DNA from: JBALVO01 sp036961445
Lineage (GTDB): Bacteria; Pseudomonadota; Gammaproteobacteria; Pseudomonadales; Halieaceae
Length of the DNA: 59,324 nt
Assembly (NCBI GenBank): GCA_036961445.1
Contig: JBALVO010000009.1
Span: 1 to 59,324 of the forward strand
Direction: 5' to 3'
Every line of letters begins with the position of its first letter. The first letter of the stretch is position 1. The notes below the pieces were generated by a model that did not search any database, was not told where the DNA came from, and saw only the letters and a list, made by a program, of their open reading frames with translations. The position numbers and the translations under genes were made by a program. Below are positions 1-8,640 of this stretch, one piece after another.

Positions 1-417
1 GGCTTTGCGTTGTTGGAGCGAACGCTAAACCACAGCCTGGCCAGCGCTAGTCAGACAGCGGAAGCCCAGTTGATCAATACCGGTGCCGCATACATCCGTT
101 TTGCCCTCTCTCACCCGGCCTATTTTGAAATCATGTTCAGGCCTGAGCTGATCAATGGCCAGTCCACTGCTTACGCGCTTGCGGCACAGGCACCCAGGAA
201 AATCCTCAAGCAATGCATCAGGGAATTCTTTTTCGCCAAATCACCAGGCCATAGCGTCAGTGATCACCAGGTCGAAGTCACTGTTATCGCCCTTTGGTCC
301 CAGGTACATGGCTTTGCCAGTCTGTGGCTGAACGGTAATTTCGGCGATCCCGCTGACCTGAAGTTACTGGACAAGATTCTGCTCGATATGCTCAGTAGCA
401 TCACCCTCAGTTTGTAA
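1..417 (+). CDS. TetR family regulator, C-terminal part (5' end outside window)
   Basis: The reading frame is open from base 1 and ends at a TAA, so only the last ~138 residues are here and the helix-turn-helix lies upstream. The visible part is all-helical and carries a W-x-x-V-H-G motif (ALWSQVHGFASLW, near the C-terminus), the hallmark of the WHG ligand-binding domain of many TetR repressors. Members bind a small hydrophobic ligand and release an operator, often that of a neighbouring gene. The target cannot be told from this window; the next gene starts 222 bases downstream on the same strand. Confidence 0.8.
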   Translation, partial: GFALLERTLNHSLASASQTAEAQLINTGAAYIRFALSHPAYFEIMFRPELINGQSTAYALAAQAPRKILKQCIREFFFAKSPGHSVSDHQVEVTVIALWSQVHGFASLWLNGNFGDPADLKLLDKILLDMLSSITLSL

Positions 418-639
418 CTGCAGTCTTTCGGGTAGTTATGTCGCACTGCCTCTGCAGCGATTGAGTGACTGCTGTTAATGGAGGTTTTTGCTGCCAAATA
501 GTTGCTGAATCCCCAATATGACATACACTTACTGGAGGTATGGATACTTATTTGCTGGTCGCTTCAGGTGCCTGTGCAATAGGGGTGTGCTTTGGTGTTT
601 GGCTGACGACCTTTGTCAACCGACAGGTCATCGCTTGTT

Positions 640-2619
640 ATGGATTTTCGGTGGTTCCTTGCAGAACTAAAACAGCGAAAAGTTCATCGCGTAGCAGCGA
701 TTTATTCCGCGGGAGCGTGGGCGTTGCTGCAGGTCGCGGATGTGCTCGTGCCACTGATGAATTTACCCGAGAGCGCGATACCCATCGTACTTGAACTGGC
801 CGCTTTGGGCTTTATCCCCTCAATGGTATTAGCCTGGTATTTTGATATCACGCCACAAGGCGTGGTGGAAGCACCGAAGTATAGCGCTGATCGCCTCTCT
901 CTAACGCCAGCGCGAGTCGCCGAGTTCGCCCTTGTTCTACTGGTCACTATATCCGTAGGTTTGTTATATGCCAGTCGTATAATCGCGCAGCGGAACCTTG
1001 AGCAGATTGCCCAGTCAAGTGTCTTATTAGAGCGACCGTCGATTGCTGTTATGCCTTTTCGGAATATTAATGGTGATGGACAACTGGAATATTTTGGCGA
1101 TGGCCTGGCTGAGGAAATACTGAATATACTCTCCGGGCTCAATGAGCTAAATGTGGCAGCTCGCAGTTCTTCTTTCTATTTTAAAAATAAGTCAGTCGAT
1201 ATCCAGGTCATCGGACATCATCTGGGTGTTAGTCACGTGTTGGAGGGCAGTGTCAGTACGCAGGGCAGTCGCGTAGTGGTAGCCGTGCAGCTAGTCGAGG
1301 CCATCAGCGGCTTTCCGGTCTGGTCAGAGACCTATGATCGCGATCTCACGGACATACTGGCTCTACAGCATCAAATGTCCAATGATCTGGTCGCTTCGCT
1401 GGAGATTTTGCTTTCCCCTGCATCGCAAGAGAGCATTCAGCAAAGTTATAAAGTTGATCCTCGCGCCTATGACAATTATCTGCGCGCCCGAGCCTATCTC
1501 AGGCATCCAGCGGATGACGATAGTTCGCAGGGCGCGATCGACCTGTTCACGGTGGCTGTGAAGCTGGACCCTGATTTTGCTGAAGGCTTTGCCGGACTCT
1601 GTGATGCGTGGTTGTCAAAGTACGCTCTGAGTCGAGATGCAGAGCACTTTGAGGCGGCTGAAAAGTCTTGTCATCGCGCGCTCACCCTGAACGCCCAGGC
1701 GCTTGATGCCCATGTCGCACTCGGCAATTTATATCGCCATTCAGGGCAGCATAAACGGGCAGAGCTGGAGTACGACAAGGCGCTGTCGATAAATCCCAAT
1801 GCTACCGAAGCGAATATCGGTCTCGCACAATCTTATTTTCAGCAGGGTTGGTTTGATCAGGCTGATAAGCTCTACCGCCGGGTCATTGATTTGAGGCCCC
1901 ACGATGCCCGGGGATATCTGGTTTTGGGAGATCATTTGTACAACGTCGGGCGAGTGAAAGAGGCGATCGCCTATTATAAAAAAACCACAGAACTGGCATC
2001 CGACAATGAACTGGCCTACAACCGTCTCGGGGCCGCTTACTTCATGCGAGGCGAGCTCGAGCTTGCCACAGCCTCCTGGCGACAGTCCCTGAAGATAAAA
2101 CCTTCTGCCGGCGCATATGCCAATATCGCGTCAAGCATGTTCTATCTTGGCCAATACGACGATGCGGTCAATTGGTACTCCAAAGCGCTCGAATTGAGCC
2201 CGGAGAATGCTGAGATATGGGGGAGGTTGGGCGATACCTACCGTTTTTCATCGCAGGGCGCTGAGCTGTCACTGCCAATGTACGAGCGTGCCATCGAGTT
2301 AGCGCAACAGCGCTTGAAAATTAACCCGTCAGATGGAGATACACTTGCCCTGATTGGGCACTACTATGCCGCAAGTGGTGATGAAGAATTGGCATTAGCG
2401 AGTATCGATAAAGCCATTGAACTGTCTCCGCATCAATTTTCTGTGCATTACGCCGCAGCTAAAGCGTTGTGTGATCTGGGTGACTATGAAGCAGCGCTGG
2501 ATTCTATAGAAAAAGCCATTGAATATGGCTACCCGTGGCAGTTGGTCAGTGTCGACAGCAGCCTGCAGGACTTGAGAAAACATCCGCGGTTCGACGAACT
2601 GGCCGTGCGTGACGGATAA
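640..2619 (+). CDS. Membrane-anchored FlgO-like domain / TPR protein
   Basis: About 660 residues. The N-terminus (FLAELKQRKVHRVAAIY) is typical of a large proteobacterial family in which hydrophobic segments precede a FlgO/TolB-N-like domain (SIAVMPFRNINGDG, later HVLEGSV and VWSETYDRDL), followed by at least eight tetratricopeptide repeats to the C-terminus. Segments near residues 12-35, 45-65 and 95-115 could cross the membrane. The ATG at 640 fits the family start; an in-frame TTG at 613 would add nine residues but has no better ribosome site. The family often replaces the cyclase of class III adenylate cyclases with this domain pair; no cyclase or DNA-binding domain is visible. Function unknown, probably a protein-interaction scaffold. 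A relative lies at 22036-23589. Confidence 0.85.
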   Translation: MDFRWFLAELKQRKVHRVAAIYSAGAWALLQVADVLVPLMNLPESAIPIVLELAALGFIPSMVLAWYFDITPQGVVEAPKYSADRLSLTPARVAEFALVLLVTISVGLLYASRIIAQRNLEQIAQSSVLLERPSIAVMPFRNINGDGQLEYFGDGLAEEILNILSGLNELNVAARSSSFYFKNKSVDIQVIGHHLGVSHVLEGSVSTQGSRVVVAVQLVEAISGFPVWSETYDRDLTDILALQHQMSNDLVASLEILLSPASQESIQQSYKVDPRAYDNYLRARAYLRHPADDDSSQGAIDLFTVAVKLDPDFAEGFAGLCDAWLSKYALSRDAEHFEAAEKSCHRALTLNAQALDAHVALGNLYRHSGQHKRAELEYDKALSINPNATEANIGLAQSYFQQGWFDQADKLYRRVIDLRPHDARGYLVLGDHLYNVGRVKEAIAYYKKTTELASDNELAYNRLGAAYFMRGELELATASWRQSLKIKPSAGAYANIASSMFYLGQYDDAVNWYSKALELSPENAEIWGRLGDTYRFSSQGAELSLPMYERAIELAQQRLKINPSDGDTLALIGHYYAASGDEELALASIDKAIELSPHQFSVHYAAAKALCDLGDYEAALDSIEKAIEYGYPWQLVSVDSSLQDLRKHPRFDELAVRDG

Positions 2620-2832
2620 GTGTTTGCTCACAGGGCTGGCAGCAGCAGAGCTCAGCTGTGGCTGGTCTTGCTCCGCTATATTCGCGTGATGATGGCCGTA
2701 TCCTTTCAGGCAGCCATACTTTCCACCCGCTTTTGGTTTACACTATTGGGCGATTTATCCTGCTGCAATATCGGTACTATTTGCAGCCAGCGCGACTACC
2801 GATAACCAGCCTTATACCCGGAGACTACATAG

Positions 2833-3918
2833 ATGACACAATGCATAGAATTATGGGTAGATCGTCAGCAACTCCGGACCACGCGAGTTGTCACCAGCGA
2901 GTTGCCAGCATTGGTCGATGGGGAGGTGCTGGTTGCCATTGACAAGTTTGCTCTGACGGCGAACAACGTCAGTTATGCGATCTCCGGCGACACTATAGGC
3001 TACTGGGGTTACTACCCGGCTCCTGGAGAGTGGGGTAAAGTGCCGGTCTGGGGCTGCGCCAGCGTCATTGAATCAGATTGCGCAGATGTGCCGGTAGGCG
3101 ACAGATTGTGGGGGTTCTTTCCCATGGCCAGTCACGTGGTACTGCGACCCGGGAAAATTCGAGCTGATCAGTTCATTGATGTTGCTGAACACCGCCAGGC
3201 ACTACCCGCGCTATATAACGGTTATAGACGTACCCTGGCGGAGCCTGAATTTTTACATGACCTTGAAACCGAACGCTGCCTGTACTTCCCGCTGTTTATA
3301 ACGTCCTATGTGCTGTACGACCGTCTGCTGGATAACGATTTTTTTGGCGCGCAGCAGGTATTGATCGGATCGGTATCTTCCAAGACCGGTTTTGGCTTGG
3401 CGCAGATGTTGCGTAATGATCCCAAGGTAACACAGCGAATAATTGGCTTAACCTCGCCGTCAAATGTCGCCTTCGTGGAAGGGCTTGGATGTTGCGACGA
3501 AGTGGTCGTCTACGGTCAGGAAGATAAGATTGATGCGGCAGTACCTGCCGCCTATGTCGATATGTCCGGAGATGTTCGCTTAACCTCGGCTCTGCATAAC
3601 GCGCTAGGAGCGAATTTGGTGGAGAGTTGCATGGTTGGGGCGACGCATTGGGAAGAGAGAGGGGACGCGGGTCACCTGCCCGGAGCCAAGCCCACATTCT
3701 TTTTTGCCCCAGGGCAAATCGCCAAGCGAGATAACGATTGGGGTCCCGGCGTGGTCATGATGAAAGCTATGTTGGCCAGTGCAGAGGTCGCAGAAATGGT
3801 GCAGGCGAAGATGACGGTTGAGTGGACGACAGATGCAGAAGCCCTGGTGGCCTTGTGGACTGAATTACTCGATAATAAAGTGGCACCCACTCGTGGTCAG
3901 ATGGTTTCATTACTTTAG
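2833..3918 (+). CDS. DUF2855 family protein
   Basis: A 361-residue protein recognised as DUF2855: an N-terminal segment with FALTANNVSYA and GDTIGYWGYYP, a WGFFPMASHVVL motif near residue 95, and a central Rossmann-like stretch (IGSVSSKTGFGLAQML, about residues 180-195). The fold resembles medium-chain dehydrogenase/quinone reductases, but zinc ligands are not evident and the reaction is unknown. A GGAG lies about 10 bases before the ATG. The asparaginase gene begins 28 bases after its stop, so the two may share a transcript. In related bacteria DUF2855 genes often sit near fatty-acid or polyester metabolism genes; nothing here confirms that role. Confidence 0.85.
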   Translation: MTQCIELWVDRQQLRTTRVVTSELPALVDGEVLVAIDKFALTANNVSYAISGDTIGYWGYYPAPGEWGKVPVWGCASVIESDCADVPVGDRLWGFFPMASHVVLRPGKIRADQFIDVAEHRQALPALYNGYRRTLAEPEFLHDLETERCLYFPLFITSYVLYDRLLDNDFFGAQQVLIGSVSSKTGFGLAQMLRNDPKVTQRIIGLTSPSNVAFVEGLGCCDEVVVYGQEDKIDAAVPAAYVDMSGDVRLTSALHNALGANLVESCMVGATHWEERGDAGHLPGAKPTFFFAPGQIAKRDNDWGPGVVMMKAMLASAEVAEMVQAKMTVEWTTDAEALVALWTELLDNKVAPTRGQMVSLL

Positions 3919-3946
3919 CGTTAAAGCAAAACAAGAGGTAACTATT

Positions 3947-5008
3947 ATGAAAGCTGGAATTTTTACGCACTGTTTTTTTCTGTTGATTTTTTCTCTGGCG
4001 GGACAGGCCCAGGCTGTCGACAAGCCCAATATCGTTATTCTAGCCACAGGTGGAACCATCGCTGGCTCTGCCGCTAGTCAGACTCAGGCAGGATATAGCT
4101 CAGGACAGGTCGGGATTGATGTCCTGATCAATGCCGTGCCACAGATTCAGGAAGTCGCAAACATCACTGGTGAGCAGGTGGCTAATGTGGGTAGCCAGGA
4201 TATGTCTGATGCAATCTGGCTGACACTGGCCGACAGGATTAACGCACTGCTGGCGAAATCTGATGTTGACGGTATTGTTATCACGCATGGTACTGATACT
4301 CTTGAGGAGACCAGCTATTTCTTGAACCTGGTGATAAACAGCGACAAACCTGTGGTCATGACTGCTGCGATGCGTCCATCTACCGCGTTGTCTGCTGACG
4401 GTCCTCTGAATATCTACAATGCTGTGGCAGTTGCAGCAGATAAACACGCAGCTGCTCGCGGTGTGTTGGTGGTGGCTAATGATGATATTCATGGCGCACG
4501 ATCCTTCACCAAAACCAGTACCACTGATGTGCACACCTTCAAGTCTATAGAGTATGGGCTTATTGGCGTGAGCCTGTATGGCCAGAATCGTTGGTTCAGG
4601 GCACCGTTCCGCAAACATACCAAGGCGAGTGAGTTTTCTGTTAAGGGCGTTAAAAAACTTCCCCGTGTTGACGTCATTTATATCACCGCGGATGTGTCGC
4701 CGGACCTTATTGATGCTGCCGTAAGTGGTGGGGCAAAGGGCATCGTGACCGCAGGAGTAGGCAATGGCAATATGACCGGCCCCGCGTTGGCTGCGGTTGA
4801 AGCCGCGGTGAAGAAGGGCGTTGTGGTCGTTCGCGCGTCGCGGGTCACCAGTGGTGCTGTGGGGCGCAATGTGGAGGTTGACGATGAAAAAGCAGGTACC
4901 GTGGCATCTGCAGAATTGAGTCCGGCCAGAGCGCGGGTTTTGTTGAAGCTGGCGCTGTTAAAAACCTCAGATCCCAAGACGATTCAGCAGTATTTTTATA
5001 TGTACTAA
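3947..5008 (+). CDS. ansB: Type II L-asparaginase, exported
   Basis: Hydrolyses L-asparagine to aspartate and ammonia. The protein starts with a Sec signal peptide (MKAGIFTHCFFLLIFSLAG, then QAQA), followed by the two threonine nucleophile motifs of the family: ATGGTIAGSA near residue 30 and THGTDTLEET near residue 112. AMRPSTALSADGPLNIYNAV and the C-terminal lobe motif AGVGNGNM are also conserved. The mature length of about 330 residues fits periplasmic tetrameric type II enzymes. The frame is open upstream into the DUF2855 gene, but the ATG at 3947 has an AGAGGT ribosome site and a proper signal peptide, so this start is chosen. It probably scavenges amino-acid nitrogen in the periplasm. 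Confidence 0.92.
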   Translation: MKAGIFTHCFFLLIFSLAGQAQAVDKPNIVILATGGTIAGSAASQTQAGYSSGQVGIDVLINAVPQIQEVANITGEQVANVGSQDMSDAIWLTLADRINALLAKSDVDGIVITHGTDTLEETSYFLNLVINSDKPVVMTAAMRPSTALSADGPLNIYNAVAVAADKHAAARGVLVVANDDIHGARSFTKTSTTDVHTFKSIEYGLIGVSLYGQNRWFRAPFRKHTKASEFSVKGVKKLPRVDVIYITADVSPDLIDAAVSGGAKGIVTAGVGNGNMTGPALAAVEAAVKKGVVVVRASRVTSGAVGRNVEVDDEKAGTVASAELSPARARVLLKLALLKTSDPKTIQQYFYMY

Positions 5009-5143
5009 CGGTTCAAGTGCAAACAATGTCAGATGTGCTCACGCCATGGCCGGTGCGATGCGAGTGCTGAGTTGCAATACAGCAAGCGCCGCACTGCAGC
5101 CATCTCCAGTAGAGGTCAGGTATTAGCAACAAGCTTGCAGCGG

Positions 5144-5413
5144 CTAGCGCCAGCGCATTTGGATGGGTTCTATAGCACCACCATTAGCAGGCGTAGCATA
5201 AAAACCGGGGTTGGATATTGTTGCTGGGAATTGAAGATCCTTGAAGATGCTAACGTAGGTCTGCAGTCTGTTTTCCGCATCCAGTCGACGCTCAAATGGC
5301 CCTTCCATAATGCCTTCGCGGGTCTGGAAATACCATTTGCCCGTTGCTTTAAAAAAACGGCTTGGCCGAAACTGAGTGTAGGTTTTCAAATCACCGTTAC
5401 GCTTGTCAGTCAT
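5144..5413 (-). CDS. DUF6316 family small protein
   Basis: An 89-residue protein whose core (RPSRFFKATGKWYFQTREG, then GPFERRLDAENRLQTYV) matches small gammaproteobacterial DUF6316 proteins, which have a basic N-terminus and the pattern R-x-F-x-x-x-G-x-W-Y-F-x-T-R-E-G-x-x-x-G-P-F. No catalytic residues, signal peptide or membrane segment is visible. The C-terminal ~30 residues extend beyond the usual core. It stands alone on the minus strand between the end of the asparaginase gene and the flavin oxidoreductase. Function unknown. Confidence 0.75.
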   Translation of the reverse strand: MTDKRNGDLKTYTQFRPSRFFKATGKWYFQTREGIMEGPFERRLDAENRLQTYVSIFKDLQFPATISNPGFYATPANGGAIEPIQMRWR

Positions 5414-5579
5414 CTGTTACTCTCCCTCGCAATCAAACGTGCGTTTGTTCTATTTATGCCTTATAGAGTCATGCCTGGTCGTTTTTTGGTCAATTAGACC
5501 AGTGACCCAGAGAGGGTATGCCTAAAATCAGTCGGTTGCCTACTGTAGGTCCGAACCCCGGACCGTATGCCAGGTAGTG

Positions 5580-7082
5580 CTAGCCGGTTACCACAGGATC
5601 AATATTGGCATTTAGCCGAAAAATATTGGTTGGATCATACTGGCGTTTGATGTCCAGTAGTCGCGCATAATTTCCCTGGTAATTTTTATTGGTGAGACTG
5701 GCGTTGTCGTCATCGGCTTCATTAACGTAAAAGCCGTTGGTGAACGGCATAAGGGTATTCCAAAAGCGCTTGATCACGCGCACATGCTCTTGCGCCGGCG
5801 TATCCGGCTTCCAGTTTACAGTGGCGATCATATTGTGCTCGGCGTACCGATGCGCAAAGGCCGTGGCGTTACTGGGAATGCGCTTGATGGCCCCGCCGCT
5901 TTGCTGGAATATCATTTGTACAGAGCGCTGCGGATGGGGTTGCAAGCCATCGAGTATCGTATCGATCAATTTCTGATTGAGTTCGGAGATAAATCCTCCT
6001 TTGAGATAGGAGGCGGTTGCACGTGGTGCGTCGCTATCGCCGCTGCGCTGCAAAGCCACATAATCTGTTGGCCGGATTTCTCCACGCAGGGGCTTACCCA
6101 GTTTCTCCACTGCGGCCATAGCCCTGGCGCCCATTGCTGGATCGCCGCTGTAGCACAGTGCCAATAATACAAACCCGGGGCTCCCACCAGGGGGATAACC
6201 GAAAATCAAGTCAGTAGCCAATTCGTCAGGCGCAGTCATTGAAAACTCGGCGTAAAACTCCAAAATATCACGCAGGCGTTCAATGGGATAAAACAGGTTC
6301 CCGGCCAGGACCAGTCGGCTCATGGGATGCAGGTCAAATTCAAAGGAGGTGACTACGCCGAAGTTGCCACCTGCACCGCGTACTCCCCAGTAAAGATCCT
6401 GGTTCTCGTCCGCACTGGCGTGCCGCATCTGGCCATCGGCGCTCACTATATCCAGTGCCCGCACATTGTCCAGAGCCAGGCCGTAGCGACGCGCCAGTCG
6501 GCCAAATCCGCCGCCAGTGGTGAGGCCGCCGACCCCGGTGTGCGAAACCGTGCCGGCCACCGTCACCAGGCCCTGCGCCATGGCTTCGTGATCCATTGCT
6601 CCTAATAAACTACCGCCGGAAACATAAGCCACTTTTTCATCGCGCTCTACCCGGACATGCCGGAAACGCGACAAATCAATCATCATGCCGCCATTGCAGG
6701 TCGACTTACCGGAGCTGCTATGGCCTCCGCATTTCACTGCCGTGACCAAATTATTTTCCCGGGCAAAGTTTACCGCATAGCTGACATCGGCCGTTCCGGA
6801 GGGTTGTACGATTAGCGCTGGATGTTTGTCTATCGCCGCATTCAACACGTGTCGGGCCGAATCGTAGGCTGGGTTGCCTGGCAGTAACAGCGGCCCGCGC
6901 AAACTGTCGGACAATTCCTGCACCGCTGTTCGTTTAAGCGTTGCCTGCATGCCGTTGGCGGTGAGCGCATCTACATCGCCATCAACCTTCATCAATGCGG
7001 CCGCCAGTGCGTGATGCATAGGCAACAGTATTCCCGCGGCAGCAGTACCGAGAGTAGCCTTACAGAAATTGCGTCGTTTCAT
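5580..7082 (-). CDS. Tat-exported FAD-linked oxidase, berberine-bridge-enzyme type
   Basis: A 500-residue PCMH-fold flavoenzyme. The N-terminus carries a twin-arginine signal (MKRRNFCKATLG, a hydrophobic stretch and an A-L-A-A-A cleavage region), so it is probably exported folded with FAD. The FAD-binding segment VKCGGHSSSGKS (about residue 117) supplies the histidine that usually anchors FAD covalently; the cysteine used for a second bond in bicovalent plant enzymes is replaced in TVSHTGVGG, so single attachment is expected. The C-terminal YQGNYARLLDIKRQYDPTNIF is the classic BBE motif. Family members oxidise sugars, alkaloids or other alcohols with oxygen. Substrate unknown. It has its own minus-strand transcript, 190 bases from the kinase gene end. 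Confidence 0.9.
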   Translation of the reverse strand: MKRRNFCKATLGTAAAGILLPMHHALAAALMKVDGDVDALTANGMQATLKRTAVQELSDSLRGPLLLPGNPAYDSARHVLNAAIDKHPALIVQPSGTADVSYAVNFARENNLVTAVKCGGHSSSGKSTCNGGMMIDLSRFRHVRVERDEKVAYVSGGSLLGAMDHEAMAQGLVTVAGTVSHTGVGGLTTGGGFGRLARRYGLALDNVRALDIVSADGQMRHASADENQDLYWGVRGAGGNFGVVTSFEFDLHPMSRLVLAGNLFYPIERLRDILEFYAEFSMTAPDELATDLIFGYPPGGSPGFVLLALCYSGDPAMGARAMAAVEKLGKPLRGEIRPTDYVALQRSGDSDAPRATASYLKGGFISELNQKLIDTILDGLQPHPQRSVQMIFQQSGGAIKRIPSNATAFAHRYAEHNMIATVNWKPDTPAQEHVRVIKRFWNTLMPFTNGFYVNEADDDNASLTNKNYQGNYARLLDIKRQYDPTNIFRLNANIDPVVTG

Positions 7083-7272
7083 GCCGCTAGCTCCAGTAGT
7101 TGCGCGGCGGCGATGTTATCCGCGGTCCGCGTGTGGCATCGGGCTGCATCGGATCCTGACGTATCCAAGACACCTTAGCAGGAGCCTACATCTCAGTAGA
7201 CTTGGTCTTTTAGACTAGTCCAGTATTGTCTATCACGCAAAATCCCCGACACCTGTGTGTCAGCATTCCTGA

Positions 7273-8640
7273 TTATGTGTGGTTGGCTAAAAAGGTCAGC
7301 GTGAATTTTGCGCCACCGCTGTCACTCGTTCCGAGAGTCACTGTGCCGCCATGTGCCAGCATTACCTGTCGGGTCAATGCCAGACCTACCCCTGACCCTT
7401 CACGCTTGGTGGTAAAAAACGGAACGAATATTTTATTTGCAATTGCTGGCGAAATTCCGGGTCCATTATCGGAAATTTCTATGCTGACGTGCCCGCCGCG
7501 ATTCAGGTATCCGCAAAGCTTGACGCTGGCAGATTTACGCCCCGTGAGGGCTTGTTCCGCATTAAGTAAAATATTCAGGATAACCTGCTCTAGCATATCC
7601 GGATCGGCAACAATTTCCAGGCTGCTGGGCTCGACCTGTAGTGATAATTCTATGGATTGCTCCTGCCATTTGGTCACGACCAGCTGCTCCACATTGGCAA
7701 ATAATTTTACCAGGCGAATCTGCTGCATTTTCGGTGGAGGCAGTCGTGTTACCCGACGATAGCTTCCTACAAATTGCATTAATCCATCCGACCGACGGGC
7801 AACGGTCTCCACCGCACTCTTCACATCTGCCAGGTCGCTCAATACGCCAGGGTGGTCGCTTGCTTTTAGCATTGCATCGTCTACCAATTCTGCGGCGGTC
7901 TTGGCCAGTGAAGCGACGGGAGTGATGCTGTTCATTATTTCATGAGTCAGCACGCGCACCAGATCGTGCCAGGCCTGGAGTTGGACTCCATCTAATTCAC
8001 TCTGGATGTTTAGCAAGCTCACCAGCTTTTCCAGAGTGTTACCAATGACAATCTCCGTCGCGGATATTGTCAGCTGCTGCTCCAGGTCATCAAATTGGAA
8101 CGCGGCCAGCCGTCGTTCGCCGGGTTCTACCGCGAGCATTTGTTTAGCGAAATCGTCACCGAAAGCATTGAAATCCTCCGTTCGACTAATCAACGCGCTA
8201 CCAAACAGCCGCCTGGCGGCATTGTTGTGCAGGACTACTTTGCCCCCCGCATGCAGTGATAGCAGGGGAATGGGTACGTGCTCGGTCAATGCCCGGAGGT
8301 GACGCAGATCTTGCTCCTGCATTGATCGCTGGCCCTGAAACCGTTCAACGATCTCATTGAATACTGCGCCCAGTTCGTCGAAGCCTGCGCCCATCCCTTG
8401 CATCTGGAAACGCTGGCCAAAATCTACATAACGGATGGCCTCAAGAAAACGAGTCAGTTCAGTATTGGTCCTGGTTACAAAGCGGAACAGTTCATAGACC
8501 GCTAGCAAGGCCACGATGGTCAGTATTACATGCACTGTGGGGTAGCCGGGGATTACAAACAAGGCTATCCATGCCACCAGTGCTACGGTAAGCAGGGCAA
8601 TTCGCAGGCCCAGCTGAAGGGCAAAAAATTTAAAGCCCAT
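7273..8640 (-). CDS. Membrane sensor histidine kinase (NtrY-like)
   Basis: A 455-residue kinase with two closely spaced membrane segments at residues ~10-30 and 35-55, so almost no periplasmic sensing loop. A HAMP-like linker and a PAS-like region (about residues 110-180) follow. The dimerisation helix carries the phospho-acceptor His233 (VLTHEIMNSITPV). The ATPase domain has the N box (NILLNAEQAL), G1 (ISDNGPGIS) and G2 (GSGVGLALTRQV). Its start overlaps the end of the upstream regulator gene by 11 bases, indicating translational coupling and a cognate pair. The weak extracytoplasmic part suggests a membrane or cytoplasmic signal, perhaps envelope stress or a substrate of the divergent exporter. 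Confidence 0.93.
   Translation of the reverse strand: MGFKFFALQLGLRIALLTVALVAWIALFVIPGYPTVHVILTIVALLAVYELFRFVTRTNTELTRFLEAIRYVDFGQRFQMQGMGAGFDELGAVFNEIVERFQGQRSMQEQDLRHLRALTEHVPIPLLSLHAGGKVVLHNNAARRLFGSALISRTEDFNAFGDDFAKQMLAVEPGERRLAAFQFDDLEQQLTISATEIVIGNTLEKLVSLLNIQSELDGVQLQAWHDLVRVLTHEIMNSITPVASLAKTAAELVDDAMLKASDHPGVLSDLADVKSAVETVARRSDGLMQFVGSYRRVTRLPPPKMQQIRLVKLFANVEQLVVTKWQEQSIELSLQVEPSSLEIVADPDMLEQVILNILLNAEQALTGRKSASVKLCGYLNRGGHVSIEISDNGPGISPAIANKIFVPFFTTKREGSGVGLALTRQVMLAHGGTVTLGTSDSGGAKFTLTFLANHT

Noticed and set aside
540..794. 84-residue frame with a hydrophobic start
   Set aside because: The GGAGGT lies directly against its ATG, and the frame overlaps the well-supported FlgO/TPR gene by more than half its length.
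4100..4618. 172-residue frame antisense to the asparaginase gene
   Set aside because: The plus-strand asparaginase motifs are intact through this region; the antisense protein resembles nothing.
5548..5564. GGTCCG-AACCC-CGGACC hairpin downstream of the flavin oxidoreductase
   Set aside because: A perfect six-pair stem, but without a T run on either strand and with few flanking pairs, so I did not call a terminator.
7195..7225. Direct TAGACT repeats and GACTAGTC palindrome between the kinase and flavoenzyme genes
   Set aside because: Short and with no link to a known regulator; chance similarity cannot be excluded.
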